From Mantis religiosa (Eukaryota; Arthropoda; Insecta; Mantodea; Mantidae): a DNA stretch of 64,000 nt. Shown piece after piece: positions 22,094 through 33,429 of this stretch. Where the stretch lies: NCBI GenBank assembly GCA_030765055.1, contig JAUKNK010000151.1, forward strand, positions 248,001 to 312,000, read 5' to 3'. How positions within the stretch are numbered: position 1 is the first letter of the stretch; the number at the start of each line of letters is the position of its first letter. The position numbers and the translations under genes were made by a program. The notes under the pieces were generated by a model that saw only the letters and a program-made list of their open reading frames with translations, did not search any database and was not told the origin of the DNA.

Positions 22094-23038
22094 TGTGGTG
22101 TTTTAGGGCCCGTGGACAACAAGGACATTTGGGCCCGAAGTCAACACTAAAAACTAAAAGCTACACAAATAAAGCTAAAATGTAAAATAAAAATAAAAAC
22201 ACTCAACTATTAAAAGTACATAAAAACCCATCCCAAGACAACATAAAATCTATAAAATTAAAAAATATAAAATGCTAGTTAGACCCGTTTATTAAAACCG
22301 ATTTGGGCAACAAACCGCAGTGCCTTAACCACGGCCACTGGGTCGTCACCTAAAACACCGAGCAAGTTAGTCCCCAAGCCTACTGACTGGCGAACGCGGG
22401 CGTACTGCGGGCAATCCAGCAATACATGCCACACAGTGAGGCGTACTGCACACGGAGCACACACAGGGGCCGGTTCCCCTCTTAACAAATGACCATGAGT
22501 CGCTCGTGTGTGCCCAATTCTCAGCCGGGTGAGTATCACCTCGGCCCGCCGGTTATCCTTGCAGGAAGTTAGCCAGGGTTGTACGCTCTCCTTTATCGCC
22601 CGGAGTTGTGTGCCTTCCAAAGCTGTCCAGGATTGCTGCCAAGCAGATAGGAGTTGGCGACGGAAAAAAACGTTGCACATCCTGGTATGGCACCGTAGTT
22701 GTTGAACTCCGGGGCAAACGGCAAGCGGACTAAGCAGCCGCGTCCGCCTCCTCGTTCCCGGAAATCCCAACATGGTCTGGGGTCCAAGTAAAAACAAAAT
22801 TGTATTCGCGACTGAGCATTTCCGAAATCTGGGCCTGTATTTTTAAAACAAGGGTGTGAGCGGCAGTGTGCTGTTGCAAGGCCTGAAGAGCACTTAGAGA
22901 GTCAGTGCAGACAATAAAAGAGCCAGGAGCTAACTTGCAAATAAAAAGGAGCAAATAGAGGATGGCATACAGCTCTGCGGAGAAAACTGAAGTGGAGTCC
23001 AGAAGGCGAAATTTATGAGCTTCAACGTTAATGAAGAA
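22045..23038 (-). mobile_element. 5'-truncated LINE with RNase H, (TCAC)n tail
   Basis: Minus strand: RNase H motifs 'STSVFSAELYAILYLLLF', 'FIVCTDSLSALQALQQ' and 'FVFTWTPDHVGISGNEEAD' (about 23000-22735). After a frameshift at about 22740 comes a C-terminus with 'AEVILTRLRIGHTRATHGHL' and the zinc-like 'CAPCAVRLTVWHVLLDC', ending at the stop at 22279. The 3' UTR ends in a (TCAC)n tail on this strand, seen as (GTGA)n at 22041-22093. The 8-bp 'cttagagt' on both sides (22037-22044, 23039-23046) is the likely TSD. I-type clade is likely because of the RNase H domain and the simple-repeat tail. Confidence 0.8.
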
Positions 23039-23125
23039 CTTAGAGTTACCCGACATAACAGAAAGTCATATCCAGGTAACTAACCCTGAGCAAGATTCCA
23101 ACTCGGGATCTCTTGAACGTGAGGC

Positions 23126-23815
23126 GGGCCTAGCGTAGGTAGTAAGGTGTCTGCCTCATGTTCAAGGGGTCCTGGGTTCGAATCTTTGCCAGAATTGGAT
23201 TGGGATTTAATTACGGATGGGATTTGGTACGTATGCCACCATGCTGTTCCTATGCCCCCAAATGGGGGATTCCAAAGAGGAAGCAGTCAGAGGACGATGC
23301 ACGGAGCCACGACAGTACAGAGGGCATGGTCCCTACAGTTTACTTAGATAGAGGCTTCCCTCGACAGGCCAGGACAACGAAATCGCTCCCCAACAGCGGG
23401 ACGGTAACGAGCCCAGCAGCCGAGCCCCAAAGGTCCCAGGCTGGGGATCCGAGCCCTAAAAATCCCTGACTGGTGGTTCCGAATTGGCCCAGCACAGGAG
23501 CTGAGGCCGGAAACCGACCTGCCAGAGGAGGACGTAGTTTTCCTCAGAGTATATGTACCCATTTGAAAATCATCTCATTCATCGTCCGATATGACTTAAC
23601 GTTGGAGGTTTTCCCTTATCCTGAAAGATGAATGTCGGGTAACTCTAAGCTCTATGTACCCTGTACTCATTTGAACCTCATTTCATTCATCGTCCGATAT
23701 GACTTACCGTTGGAGGTTTTCTCTAATCCTGAGAGATCAATGTCTGGTAACTCTAAGCTCTATGCACCCTGTACTCATTTAAAGATCATTTCGTACATGG
23801 TCGGAGTAGGCTTGG
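23126..23815 (+). mobile_element. SINE (plus) with an internal GC-rich insertion
   Basis: Head at 23126-23195 ('gtctgcctcatgttcaagg', B box 'gggttcgaatc') lies head-to-head with the minus SINE before it. Body units resume at 23548-23815. A GC-rich ~350-bp block (23200-23545) between them matches nothing else here; its ends and any TSD were not resolved. Confidence 0.6.
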
Positions 23816-23879
23816 TGTTTGAGTACGTAATCTTCTTTGTTAAATAAAAGGATATTTCTGTCACTCTTTTATATCCGAG

Positions 23880-25262
23880 CCAGTACCGTATGCCCGCCAA
23901 AAGAAGGCAAGTGGGGCATGAAGAGGGAGAAGACCTTGAACTGTTTATCTGCTCTGGTAGTGGATCTGTTTACTACGAAAATAATGTATGAGGATACATA
24001 TGAGACACCCATGCTGACAGATTTAATGCTCATTTCAGTAACTGCAGTGATAGGTATTATGTACTGTCTACTCACCACAAGAAGGTAAGCAGGGCATGAA
24101 GAGGGAGAGGGGCTTGAACTGTTTATCTGCTCCAGTAGCGGATCTGTTTACTACGAAAATAATGTATGAGGATACATATGAGACACCCATGCTGACAGAT
24201 TTAATGCTCATTTCAGTAACTGCAGTGATAGGTATTATGTACTGTCTACTCACCACAAGAAGGTAAGCAGGGCATGAAGAGGGAGAGGGGCATGAACTGT
24301 TTATCTGCTCTGGTAGTGGATCTGTGTACTACGAAATGAGTGTATGAGAGTACATATGAGTCACTCATGCTGCCAGAACTAATGCTCGTTTTAGTAACTG
24401 CAGTGATAGGTTTTATGTACTGTCTACCCACCACAAGAGGGCAAGCGAGGTCTGAGCAGGGAGAGAGGTTTGGACTGTTTATCTGCTCCAGTAGCGGATC
24501 TGTTTACTACGAAAATAATGTATGAGGATACATATGAGACACCCATGCTGACAGATTTAATGCTCGTTTCAGTAATTGCAGTGATAGGTGTTATGTACTG
24601 TCTACGCAACACAAGAAGGTAAGCAGGGCATGAAGAGGGAGAGGGGCATGAACTGTTTATCTGCTCTGGTAGTAGATCTGTTTACTACGAAATAAGTGTA
24701 TGAGAGTACATATGAGTCACTCATGCTGGCAGATCTAATGCTCGTTTTAGTAATTGCTGTGATAGGTATTATGTACTGTCTACCCACCACAAGAAGGCAA
24801 GCAGGGCATGAAGAGGGAGAGGGGCTTGAACTGTTTATCTGCTCCAGTAGCGGATCTGTTTAATACGAAATGAGTGTATGAGGGTACATATGAGTCACCC
24901 ATGCTGTCAGATCTAATGCTCGTTTCAGTAACTGCAGTGATAGGTATTATGTACTGTCAACCCACCACAAGAAGGTAAGCAAGGTATGAAGAGAAAGAGG
25001 GGCTTGAACTGTTTATCTGCATTGGTAGTGGATCTGTTTACTACGGAATGAGTGTATGAGTGTACATATGAGTCATCCATACTGCCAGATCTAATGCTCA
25101 TTTCAGTAATTGCAGTGATAGGTATTATGTAATGTCTACCCACCACAAGAAAGTAAGAAGGGCATGAAGAGGGAGAGGGGCTTGAACTGTTTATCTGCTC
25201 TGGTAGTGGATCTGTTTACTACGAAATGAGTGTATGAGGGTACATATGAGCCACTCATGCTG
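23880..25262. repeat. 178-bp satellite array (~8 units)
   Basis: The marker 'gcatgaagaggg' or variants recurs at 23916, 24094, 24272, 24450, 24628, 24806, 24984 and 25162. Every step is exactly 178 bp with no indels. Units carry 'gtttatctgctc', 'ctgtttactacgaaat' and 'gtgataggtattatgtactg'. Open frames on the minus strand, repeated per unit, are by-products. One partial unit lies beyond the insertion, at 25917-25975. Confidence 0.9.
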
Positions 25263-25517
25263 GCTTAAGGCTTAAGGCTTTTTATTTATAACTTATTTGC
25301 CTGGTGCCGGTACAATGGACCCGGCTTACAGGCTCTAAATTTACATGGGTTTATAATTCTGGGTATAGTTTTTTTATTGTCTTTGGGGTTCTTCTAAAAC
25401 CCATACGGCGACCTGTTCTGAGGCCGCCGAGAACCAGTTTTATCTCGTTATTTGTCTCTGTCTTTCTTTTTCTTGTTTTTATATTCACATATTTACACTG
25501 CGCTTGTCTTGAGCGCG

Positions 25518-25567
<50 letters not shown>

Positions 25568-25916
25568 ACACACACACACCCCTGGGCAGACCACGCACGT
25601 CCTAATATCACACACACTACACTGTACAGACTGGGCTATGTGCAATATTTACAATGTTCGCAGTTAGGCTGTGCCGTAGCGGGTAGCTGACTCCTGGGCT
25701 GCCGATGATGGCGGCCTCTGCCGGGGAGCGTGGCCTGAGCCAGGTAGGGTTGGGGCTCGTATAATTTTGCACTCGTGTTTTTTTTTTTTTTTTTTTTTTT
25801 TCGTTTTTCTTCAATATGCTTTGATTCTTGCGAGTTTTCGGTGGGGTTTTGATGGTGTCGGATGCGCGCCCAGATGGAAGAGGCACGTTTGTTGATGGCC
25901 TCGTTGATGTAAGGGA
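25263..25916 (-). mobile_element. Retro-insertion in the 178-bp array, with TSD
   Basis: 'actcatgctg' flanks both sides (25253-25262 and 25917-25926), and the satellite unit is continuous across them. On the minus strand the 5' end codes 'YINEAINKRASSIWARI', like the last residues of a LINE ORF2. An AT-rich 3' UTR with an A-run (T-run on plus, 25779-25801) and a (CA)n tract follows, and the end carries '(ttaagcc)n' short repeats. This fits a 5'-truncated LINE with a simple-repeat tail. The clade is unknown. Confidence 0.6.
25525..25580 (+). repeat. (AC)n microsatellite
   Basis: About 20 AC dinucleotides after a short (GC)n run at 25515-25526; it lies inside the retro-insertion. Confidence 0.95.
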
Positions 25917-25975
25917 ACTCATGCTGCCAGAACTAATGCTCGTTTTAGTAATTGCTGTGATAGGTATTATGTATA

Positions 25976-26985
25976 GTTGAGCTATGTAATAACACTTGTG
26001 CATTTTAAACGAGTCTTCTATCCTTGTCATACTCGGAAGGTGAACATACACCCTGAGGAGGCAGCAAATGTGATTACGTTGCACATTCCTCTAGCTTGCC
26101 TTCTTGTACTGGGCAAACAGTAGCTCATTACACAACCGCAGGGTGATCAGTGGTGCCATCTCTGCCTTTTCAATTTAACTAGCTTCCCCTTGTGACAATC
26201 TCAATAACGTACAACACGTTCCGCTGAACCTTATCAAAAACAGTATTTGTTTACAGCAATGTGTTTATCACCAAAATTGCGTATCATTTTACAGATTTTG
26301 GTTTTACAAAAGAACGCGGTATCACAGTTTATTCATATCTTCAAACATTTTTTCGATTAATTTGATCGGAATGAAACACCCGATGTTTATTTTGCTGTTT
26401 CCATTCGCCGAGTTCCTTTAAGCGGCTTAGGGCTTTAATGCCTGGGTAAATTTCAGTATTAATTCAGAATCAATAAATCCAATTTTGCGTGAAAAAGGGA
26501 ATAATATATTTGTGGCTGTCCATCACATAGATCCGATAATCTGTACCACGCTCTTTATTGGCTTTGAGGGTCCGGCTTCGATGCACGTTCTTTTGTTTTT
26601 ACAGCCTCTCTTAGCATCAAACGGCAGCATTGACAGGAATTACTACCCACGTTTTATTTATAATTCCACAGTGAATAAGCTGTGTCGATGATGTTTTAGG
26701 TCTAATATTGGCTACGGCTACTGACAAATTTTTCTTCGACTATTCACAAAGTATCGATTAAACTGTCATATCTGATATGTCATGTAGAAGCGTTCGTAAC
26801 TTTGCATTATAAATTTACTCACGTATAATAGCTAAATTCCACAAATTCGACATCAATGGAAGAAGCAAATGCTTTATACGTAAAATGTTGCAAAATATAG
26901 TAATAAATTATATATTGTAAGCTTTTCTAATGGTATCTAAAATATTTTTAGAGTAAAAAAATTTTCTGTCACGAAAAACCTTAGA
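25976..26985. other. Unassigned sequence
   Basis: No gene, RNA or repeat recognised on either strand. Confidence 0.45.
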
Positions 26986-28035
26986 CCTCCTCCAACGATA
27001 AGTCATATCGGACGATGACTGAAATGATGTTAAAATGAAAACAGCGTATATAGGGCTTAGAGCTACCAGACATTCATCTTTCAGGATAAGAGAAATCCTC
27101 CAACGTTAAGTCATATCGGATGATGAATGAAATGATGTTCAAATGAGTACAGGGTACATAGAGCTTAGAGTTACCAGACATTCATCTTTCAGGATAAGAG
27201 AAAACCTCCAATGTTAAGTAATATCAGACGATGAATGAAATGACGCTTAAATGAGTACAGGGTACATAGAGCTTAGAGTTACCAGATATTCACCTTTCAG
27301 GATAAGGGAAAACCTCCAACGTTAAGTCATATCGGACGATGAATGAAATGATGTTCAAATGAGTACACGGTACATAGAGCTTAGAGTTACCAGACATTCA
27401 TCTCTCAGGATAAGGTAAAACCTCCAACGTTAAGTCATATCGGACGATGAATGAAATGATGTTCAAATGAGTACAGGGTTCATAGAGCTTAGAGTTACTA
27501 GACATTCATCTCTCAGGATAAGGTAAAACCTCCAACGTTAAGTCATATCGGACGATGAATGAAATGATGTTCAAATGAGTACAGGGTACATAGAGCTTAG
27601 AGTTACCAGATATTCACTTTTCAGGATAAGGGAAAACCTCCAACGTTAACTCATATCGGACGATGAATGAAATGATGTTCAAATGAGTTCACGGTACATA
27701 GAGCTTAGAGTGACATTCATCTCTCAGGATAAGAGAAAACCAACGTTAAGTCGTATCGGACGATGAACGAAATGATGTTCAAATGAGTACACGGTACATA
27801 GAACTTAGAGATACTAGACATTCATCTTTCAGGATAAGAGAAAACCTCCAACGTTAAATCATATCGGACGATGAATGAAATTATGTTCAAATGAGTACAG
27901 GGTGCATAGAATTTAGAGATTCCTGAGATTAATCTTTCAGGTTAAGTGCGAAATCTGGGAGAAAGCTTCATTAAGATAACTCAGTCTGACCGGCCTCTCG
28001 AACGTGTACCACGCGCGCTAGAAGGACTAGCGTAG
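26985..28035 (-). mobile_element. SINE (minus) with ~9-unit 108-bp array
   Basis: The array starts at 'cctcctccaacg' (3' end of the element) and runs in ~108-bp steps to about 27920. The worn tRNA-like head at 27950-28010 keeps 'ataactcagtctgaccgg' and 'ctcgaacgtgtaccacgc'. Some units have short deletions (27710-27745). A second, plus-strand B-box-like word 'gcgcaagattcaagtcg' at about 28078 suggests another SINE head back-to-back, as at 23126. Confidence 0.75.
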
Positions 28036-30075
28036 AGGTAAATGTATGGTTTGCAAGCAAATTTCAAATACCTGAAAGCGCAAGATTCAAGTCGAATTAT
28101 TTTTGAGGAATTAAGTATTTTACTTTTTGCTTAGACATTCAAATTACTATAACTTCTCAAATGCGAAGTCATACGTTTTGTTTTAGCTATTATTACTTGT
28201 AATACAAACCAACTGGTATTTCAAAGCCTGGTTGAAGACATTTGACTGTCGGTTAAAGCACATTGTATTCCCATATTCCCTTTAAAACACATGACAATCA
28301 GCTAATATGTTGGAAGACCTGAATGCTTCGCTTAATGTGGTACAGAATGTTCTGGTTAGATCGAAGGAAGCAATAAAGAAACTAATTATTGGCAAATCTG
28401 AGTTGATTTACAAGAAGGGACAATATTTTAGTTCTTAGAATGGATTGAGTGTTCAAATGTTAGGTTATGTTAGTTAGGAAGTCGTCTAGGTAATACGTAT
28501 GACCAGAATACTCTAGTGTCAAGACGTGATAAGATGCTTTTTTGTCACCTTTCAATCCTTTTCCTATAATGTGGACACATGAGCTTCGTAACATAATGGA
28601 ATAAAAGATTTAAAGGGATCAGAAGAAAACTGTGACGCTTTACATTCACTTAAATACACGAATAGTTTTTTATGTACATTTCTATGGCAATGTTTATCAT
28701 TTCGTTCATTTCCTTTCAGCTCGTGGAAAGCTTTGTCCGAAATCAGTGAACATTGTGGCTTTACTTTCTGATGTTCCGCCGAGTGTTTAAACATTTCCAC
28801 ACCTGCATGTATCCATCATGATATTAGATTATCGGTTTTGATTAAATCAGCAATGAATTTGCGACTCAAACAAAAAAGCGGCGGTAGTTAAACAATCGAG
28901 GGAAAAGCGACAGGGGTGGAATCTGCTGTGAAGCATATAAATCGTCACAGAATCAATGAAAAGCTCCACACAAAGGAACCTCTGTGATGTTGAATAGATT
29001 TTTTTCAAAGGTTTTCGCTTCTGTGAGAATTGGGGAAAGAAAAAAAAAAGACTGGGGAAAAAAGGTGCGGAAAGTGTCAAATCTGTAAGTGTGTGTAAGT
29101 GTTACATTTACGTCAATTTCTTCTTAATTTATGATCGTAAACTATTCTAAAATTTTGCACTCACGATTTTATACATTTGCTCCTGTACATACGTTTATTA
29201 TTCTATGTAGTTCTGGATAAGAAGGTTTCTAATGGCCAAAAATCATAAAATTGTCATATTTTATATTTTTGTCTCACGTTAATTTGCATATTTCTGAGAA
29301 TAAAAGGATATATGGTACATATGGTATAATGATTTAGACACCACTTCAATTACGCCTGCTCTATTGGGTTGCTTTGTTCAAAAATCGATAAAAATGTGTA
29401 ACTTTCGAAAGCTGTAACAGTTTTCTGCAAGAACTGTCGAAATGGGACTTTTTGTGATGGGTGGGACATTTTTTATTCTCAATCTTTGTTGTTGGCTAAT
29501 ATGTTTTCATTTCTCTTTGATGCTTACTTTGTACATGCCTTTCCTATAGTTTTAGTGAATTATACTGTGACTTTGTGGGTTCGTGAAATTAAAAAGTTCA
29601 ATTACACCACTCAAAATGTTCTTTATTTCCACCTTATTCCAATATCAGAATTACAATTTAATGTACACAATTAAATTTTGCCAGTTCGTCTTTACGCGTA
29701 CGCTCGGCGCTACTTACACCCCGCACGCCACAACAACACTACTTGTCCGGCTCACACTACTCAACTGACTGTCGCCTCGTTTGTATCGATCGGCAGCCCG
29801 AAGTTTCTCGAATCTCCTTTTATGGAGGGGGAAAACATTCTCGAAGCTTCGTGCACCTTCGAGCGGTAGGAACAGGGGTAAACGAAGACCCAGCCACCCC
29901 TCCTGTCTCCCTTCCCTCCGCCGGCCTACATTTATTGATCGACATCGTGGGCTTGCCGTTTGGCTAACAATACGTTTTGAATATTGTTTTGTAGGCTACA
30001 CGAGGGGCTGTTGTTAAGTATTAATTATCACCCTTTAAAATAGTAATAGAGAGTTTGTTGATATGTACTTGTTAA
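28036..30075. other. ~2 kb without recognised features
   Basis: AT-rich. Open frames at 28564-28800, 28847-29080 and 29486-29674 show no motifs. A GC-rich patch at 29690-29960 contrasts with its surroundings and could be a retroelement or gene 5' end, but nothing in it is diagnostic. Confidence 0.45.
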
Positions 30076-30079
30076 TTCT

Positions 30080-30930
30080 GCTTTACGTAGTCACTATACA
30101 GATTTACACATTTTCCCCAGCGTTTCTTGACCTTCCAAATACCTTGAATGTAGAAGTCTGCAGAATTCGCTTTAAACCACTCTTCCATTAATGACGTAAT
30201 TTTTGTTGTTAAATCGGTGACCAAGCAACGGATTCTTCATTTCCGGGACCAAGGAAACGTCACTTGTTACGAGATCGGGCGAATAAGGCGGATGCTGTAA
30301 CGTCTCAAAGCTATTTTCACTTGTTTTGTCAATTGCAACTTGAGATGAAAGTGCTGGTGCATTGTCAGACAAAAGACGAACAACTTTGGAGAGCATATCG
30401 CGTCGTTTCTTAATCAGAACAGCTCGTAACTTGTCCAGAAGATTGCAGTAGTATAAGTCAATGATGGCTTGACCCTTGGCAAGATAATCTGTAAGGATGA
30501 CTCCACGAGTCCCAGAAAGCATGATCTTCCCAGCTGAATTTTGCACCTTTGCCTTTTTGGGAGGGGGAAATCGGCATGTTTCCATTCTGTAGTCGTGGTT
30601 TTTGCCTCTGGATCATACTGATAGATCCAGGATTCATCCATGGTTACCAGACGGTAAAAAAGTCATATTCCTCCTGTTCCAACAGCATCAACATTTATCT
30701 TGAAAGGTCACGCCGTGTTTCTTTTGTAAAGGGGTTAGCAAACGCGGAACCCACCGTGCAGACAGCTTAGACATGTGCAGTTCGTCATGAATAATTTTCC
30801 ACACACTACCATAAATAAGATGTGTCTCATTCATGATCATTTGGATGGTTGCTCTTCTGTCTTCCAGTATTAAACACTCCACTTTCTGCACTGTGACAGC
30901 TGACGGTCTACTAGCTCTTGGCTCATTTGT
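30080..30930 (-). pseudogene. Mariner transposase pseudogene
   Basis: Minus strand: HTH2 region 'LILEDRRATIQMIMNETHLI', 'YGSVWKIIHDELHMSKLSAR' and 'WVPRLLTPLQKKH' (30930-30700), the first catalytic region 'MDESWIYQYDPEAK' with 'EWKHADFP' (30641-30560), 'AKGQAIIDLYYCNLLDKL', then 'RLLSDNAPALSSQVA' for the second acid and 'HPPYSPDLVTSDVSL' for the third. HDNA has become SDNA and the block order is broken by two or more frameshifts. HTH1 is missing; at 30930 the sequence switches to the mariner-foldback element. Confidence 0.8.
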
Positions 30931-31140
30931 GAGGGACATGAAGTTCAATGAAGACAGAACTTCGTGTGACAAAAAACCATGACAGTTGCAGACATTGCCT
31001 GCAAAATTGGCATTAACGTAGGATCTGTGCACACAATTCTCCGTGAAGATCTGAAAATGCTCAATTGGCGATCGTCCAAAACAACGTTCTCCATTCGCTG
31101 GATCATGTCGTCCGATCCGCTGGTGCTAGGCCGTGACTGT

Positions 31141-31391
31141 GTTGAAATGAAATGTGTAGTGCTTAACGCCCCCTTTTACTACATTCGGCACCGCAGGCGA
31201 TGACACTGATGATACATGAGATGAAGATGGAGCACTGGTGGAATTAGATGGCGGGGGAAACCGGAGATCCCGGAGAAAACCCCAGCACCGTGTTGTCCAC
31301 CACAAATCTCATTTTGCAGTGTCCTGGGATCAAACCCGGGCCGCCTTGGTGAGAGCCAAGCGGTCTAACCACTGAGCCACGGCGCGGCCGA
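31141..31391 (-). mobile_element. tRNA-derived SINE, 251 bp, with 8-bp TSD
   Basis: On its own strand the head carries an A box 'tggctcagtggttaga' and a B box 'gggtttgatccc', about 70 bp of tRNA-like sequence. A body follows ('ttttctccgggatctccgg') and an end 'catttcatttcaac'. 'gtgactgt' at 31133-31140 and 31392-31399 is the TSD. The empty site ('gccgtgactgtcttggtttg') is present uninterrupted at about 59660. This is a different SINE family from the 108-bp one. Confidence 0.85.
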
Positions 31392-31399
31392 GTGACTGT

Positions 31400-32035
31400 C
31401 TTGGTCTGCTGTCACACGATGTTCTGCCTTCGTTGAACTGTCACACCCAGGGACGCACATTAGACACATTCATGGTACTTTCACCACATGCCTCACTAAA
31501 CTGTCTTGGTTTGTTGTCACACGATGTTCTGCCTTCAATGAACTGTCGCACCCAGGAATGTACATTAGACACATCCATGATACTATCACCACATGCCTCA
31601 CTTAACTGTCTTGGTTTGTTATCACACGATGTTCTGTCTTCATTGAACTGTCGCACCCAGGAACATACATTAACACATCCATGGTACCATCACCACATGC
31701 CTCACTTAACTGTCTTGGTCTGCTGTCACACGATGTTCTGCCTTCATTGAACTGTCACACCCAGGAACGTATATTAGACACATCCATTGTACCATCACCA
31801 CATGTCTCACTTAACTGTCTTGGTTTGTTATCACACGATGTTCTGTCTTCATTGAACTGTCGCACCCAGGAACGTACATTAGACACATCCATGGCACCAT
31901 CACCATATGCCTCATTTAACTGTCTTGGTTTGTTGTCACACGATGTTCTGTCTTCATTGAACTGTCACACCCAGGAACGTATATTAGACACATCCATGGT
32001 ACCATCACCACATTCCTACTCAACTGACGATGAAT
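31400..32035 (-). repeat. 105-bp mariner HTH array, inverted (~6 units)
   Basis: The marker 'cctca' of the unit lies at 31491, 31596, 31700, 31805 (as 'tctca') and 31910: 105-bp steps with one 104. Both CGA and TGA versions of the conserved Arg codon occur among these copies. Confidence 0.9.
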
Positions 32036-32213
32036 TTCAATAGGTGTCACACCAAGAAAATGGAGAAAACGAATGATTACACGCTGTTCTTGCAATGAAA
32101 ACGTCGCCATTTTAAATATGAAGAACATTCCTTACTCTCGTCACTGCCACTAAACTTCTATACACTATACAGTGCTGCCATCTCTGTCACGCATTCACAA
32201 AGAGTCCACGTGT

Positions 32214-33425
32214 TTTATAAAAGCCAGAATTTCCTATCTCATCCCAGTCCTGAAAGTAAATAGGTGTTATAACTTGAACGCACGTAATAGAAAGTCAATG
32301 TTGGTGAAATTTCAGCCAGTCTGGAGAAGTATTGAATGTAGCTGCTCAAACCAGCGAGAAGTGCATCCCGTTTTATTTTGATATTTACTTTAATATTTCA
32401 AAGTGGTAAAGCTGTAAGGAGTTCTTTTATTTTCGCAAGTTATTCGTAATTTAGGGAAAATCTGCAGATATCCGCGTATAGCTATAAGACTCTATTTTAG
32501 AAGAACCCTGAGAAAAATCACAAATTCTGTCTCCTACCATCGTACCAACTCCATTGATACGCCCTTCTTCAGCTTCAACATCGACGAGTACGACGAAAGT
32601 CTTCGTCGCTTCGAAGCCCGACGGAGCGATGGACTTTCGACAGAACGAGATATCTTTAGTCTGTCATTCACATCGCACAAGATTTTTATGTCATTTTCTA
32701 TAACTATTTGATCAATTGTATCCTTCTTCCCTCAGTTCTTTAAGAATAACGTCAATATTATTGAATTAAAATCGCAGTCCTTAGTGCCGGGTAACTAAAC
32801 GTGCTGTCCGTCGCGGGAGCAACAATTTTCATATCACTTGCAGGACAAAGAAGGCGATGAATGTGTGTGACAGATAAGGAAGGGCTATAATCTTGCAACA
32901 TGGGGAACGTCGCTGTAAAATGCCATCCTAAAATGCGTTATTGTCTTGCAGCGTCCTTTGTCCGCGGGAGGCAAAATTGCTTCTGAAACGCGTGCCTTCC
33001 TTGCATGTGTCGCCTGCCCGCTACGTGATATTCATTTGTTCCAGCTTGGAATGAAAATAAATTATTCCGTTTAGCGCCAGTCCATTGTTAATAGGAAATG
33101 ACGTCCAGCGGCCCCAAAGTGATAACGCCCTCGCACGTCAACTCCATGTCTTCAGGGAATAAAATAGCCTGTTTTACACTGATGGCCTTTGTACCTACTT
33201 TCTGACGTCGAGTTTGAAAGGCTACTCTAATGTTGCTAGACTTTTTAAATCAGAAATTTGTATACCAGTAGATATACACATATATTCCTAAGTAGTTACA
33301 TTTTATTGTAGCCACAACATAAAACCACGTTTAACTCCTATTCTACTAATCAATGGTACAGTAGTTCATAGTTGCTAGGCACCGAGCTTCATAGCTACTT
33401 CATATTGTAACAAAACCGAAAAAGT
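32214..33425. other. Unassigned sequence
   Basis: No gene recognised. Small open frames only. Confidence 0.45.
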
Positions 33426-33429
33426 TAAC

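Larger units (their letters stand above)
21957..23125 (-). mobile_element. SINE (minus) split by a LINE
   Basis: Body part at 21957-22044 ('gaatgaaatgagtgaaatga', 'catagagcttagagt') and head part at 23039-23125 ('cttagagttacccgacat', 'gattccaactcgggatc', 'ttgaacgtgaggc'). The two join perfectly once the LINE at 22045-23038 and one copy of the 8-bp 'cttagagt' are removed. Confidence 0.75.
30936..32213 (-). mobile_element. Mariner-derived foldback element, locus 2
   Basis: A short plus-strand piece of the 105-bp unit (30940-30985) leads into the HTH2-coding spacer (about 30985-31060, 'ADIACKIGINVGSVHTIL'). The spacer runs to 31140 and is followed by a nested SINE (31141-31391). Then comes a minus-strand array of about six 105-bp units and finally the inverted mariner start ('MATFSLQEQRVIIRFLHFL', complement of 32111 downward) and leader to about 32213. 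This locus shows the right arm best: array, start codon and leader all inverted relative to the spacer. The terminal TIR is not defined. Confidence 0.7.

Noticed and set aside
24068..25146. Family of ~62-residue membrane-like peptides
   Set aside because: The frames repeat because of the 178-bp satellite. 178 is not a multiple of three, and each frame ends on the unit's own stop.
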